Below are positions 63,313 to 64,000 of a DNA stretch of 64,000 bases, one piece after another. The translations under genes and the position numbers were made by a program. This DNA comes from Pseudomonas paraglycinae (GTDB lineage Bacteria; Pseudomonadota; Gammaproteobacteria; Pseudomonadales; Pseudomonadaceae). The stretch is from the NCBI RefSeq assembly GCF_021601625.1, contig NZ_BQHR01000003.1, positions 124,001 to 188,000 on the forward strand. The letters are read 5' to 3'. Position 1 is the first letter of the stretch. Each line of letters starts with the position of its first letter. Under the pieces are notes generated by a model. The model was not told the DNA's origin, ran no database searches, and was given only the letters and a program-made list of their open reading frames with translations.

Positions 63313-64000
63313 ATGTTCAAGCCTATGGCCCTGGCCGCTGCTGTGCTCGCTACTTTCAGCCTGAATGCCTTCGCGGCAAAAACCGAGTTGATGGTGTACA
63401 CCGCCCTCGAAGCCGAGCAGTTGAAGTCCTACAAAGAGGCCTTCGAAAAGGCCAACCCGGACGTCGAGATCAAGTGGGTGCGCGACTCCACCGGGATCAT
63501 CACCGCCAAACTGCTGGCCGAAAAGGATCGCCCGCAGGCTGACGCGGTCTGGGGCCTGGCGGCGTCGAGCCTGGCGATCCTCGATCAGCAAGGCATGCTG
63601 CAAAGCTATGCGCCGAAGGATCTGGGCAAGATCGGCGCGAACTACCGCGACGCCGCCAACCCGCCAGCCTGGGTCGGCATGGACGTCTGGGCCGCGACCA
63701 TTTGCTTCAACACCGTCGAGGCCGAGAAACAGGGCCTGAGCAAACCGGTGAGCTGGCAGGACCTGACCAAGCCTGAGTACAAGGGCAAGATCGTGATGCC
63801 GAACCCGGCCTCGTCCGGCACCGGTTTCCTCGACGTCAGCGCCTGGCTGCAAACCTTCGGCGAGAAGCAGGGCTGGGCCTACATGGACGGTCTGCACCAG
63901 AACATCGGCCAGTACGTTCACTCCGGTTCCAAGCCTTGCAAACTGGCGGCGGCGGGCGAATTCCCGATCGGGATTTCCTTCGAATACCCGGCCGTTCAGA
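63313..64000 (+). CDS. 2-Aminoethylphosphonate-type ABC transporter binding protein (3' end outside window)
   Basis: The first 229 residues are visible. The signal peptide ([20 protein letters not shown], then A) is followed by [20 protein letters not shown], the pattern of iron/AEP-type class II binding proteins. The usual inter-lobe segments [19 protein letters not shown] and [20 protein letters not shown] are present. The window end truncates the gene; about 110 residues should remain. It is the third gene of the transporter operon, 47 bp after the permease. The ligand, 2-aminoethylphosphonate, is inferred from the operon type. Confidence 0.86.
   Translation, partial: MFKPMALAAAVLATFSLNAFAAKTELMVYTALEAEQLKSYKEAFEKANPDVEIKWVRDSTGIITAKLLAEKDRPQADAVWGLAASSLAILDQQGMLQSYAPKDLGKIGANYRDAANPPAWVGMDVWAATICFNTVEAEKQGLSKPVSWQDLTKPEYKGKIVMPNPASSGTGFLDVSAWLQTFGEKQGWAYMDGLHQNIGQYVHSGSKPCKLAAAGEFPIGISFEYPAVQ

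Overview
The window is chromosomal DNA from a Pseudomonas of the P. fluorescens group. The evidence is high GC, dense short operons, Pseudomonas-type REP repeats, an OprD-family porin, the lsfA-ssuEADCBF sulfonate cluster and a complete spu polyamine locus. Most of it is conserved housekeeping or catabolic DNA. From memory, and not checked here, the first ~11 kb follows the P. aeruginosa PAO1 order gcvH-gcvP-GspE-like ATPase-argE-argA, and ~20-56 kb follows spuIABCDEFGH-penicillin acylase-serA-rpiA-ilvA-rppH-ptsP-lgt-thyA. The sulfur genes lie between these two blocks. I see no tRNA, rRNA, prophage, CRISPR array or intact insertion sequence.

Layout. 1-11 kb: the end of gcvH (cut by the window), gcvP, a DUF2388 protein, an orphan GspE/PilB-type ATPase, an ACT-like small protein with an Lrp/AsnC regulator, a CYTH-CHAD protein, and the arginine genes argE and argA. 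10.9-19.5 kb: sulfur scavenging, with a solitary TauA-type binding protein, an OprD porin, the 1-Cys peroxiredoxin LsfA and ssuEADCBF; AT-rich dyads stand before several of these units. 19.6-31 kb: a TetR regulator, then polyamine uptake and catabolism. Here spuI faces a decayed spuA remnant, followed by spuB, spuC and the transporter spuDEFGH. 31-40 kb: an HD protein divergent from a GlxA/AraC regulator, a penicillin-acylase-type Ntn hydrolase, a thioredoxin-like protein, an alpha/beta hydrolase, DUF2059, a 2OG-Fe(II) oxygenase next to a TudS-like (DUF523) protein, a shortened solute-binding protein and DUF4399. 40-56 kb: serA divergent from D-2-hydroxyglutarate dehydrogenase, an FAH-family enzyme, two tandem SdiA-regulated-domain proteins, rpiA divergent from ilvA, DUF2269, a HAD phosphatase divergent from rppH-ptsP, a TANGO2/NRDE protein, TauE/SafE, lgt and thyA. 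56.5-64 kb: cadR divergent from cadA, then a LysR regulator and the start of a 2-aminoethylphosphonate-type ABC transport operon (ATPase, fused permease, binding protein cut by the window end).

Non-coding DNA holds three recurring repeat families. One is a ~100-120 bp element with GTTCCCACGC ends, in three copies. The second is GCTGGC/GGGAGC REP hairpins, single or in inverted pairs. The third is a ~177 bp MITE-like element with 21-bp terminal inverted repeats, in two copies that both sit between convergent genes.

I did not find a clear undescribed multi-gene system. The observations most worth following are the spuA remnant inside an otherwise intact polyamine locus, the MITE pair with a conserved internal hairpin, the coupled 2OG-oxygenase/TudS pair, the solitary tauA with its dyad in a sulfur-scavenging neighbourhood, the SBP that appears to lack most of one lobe, and the structured spacers around spuD.
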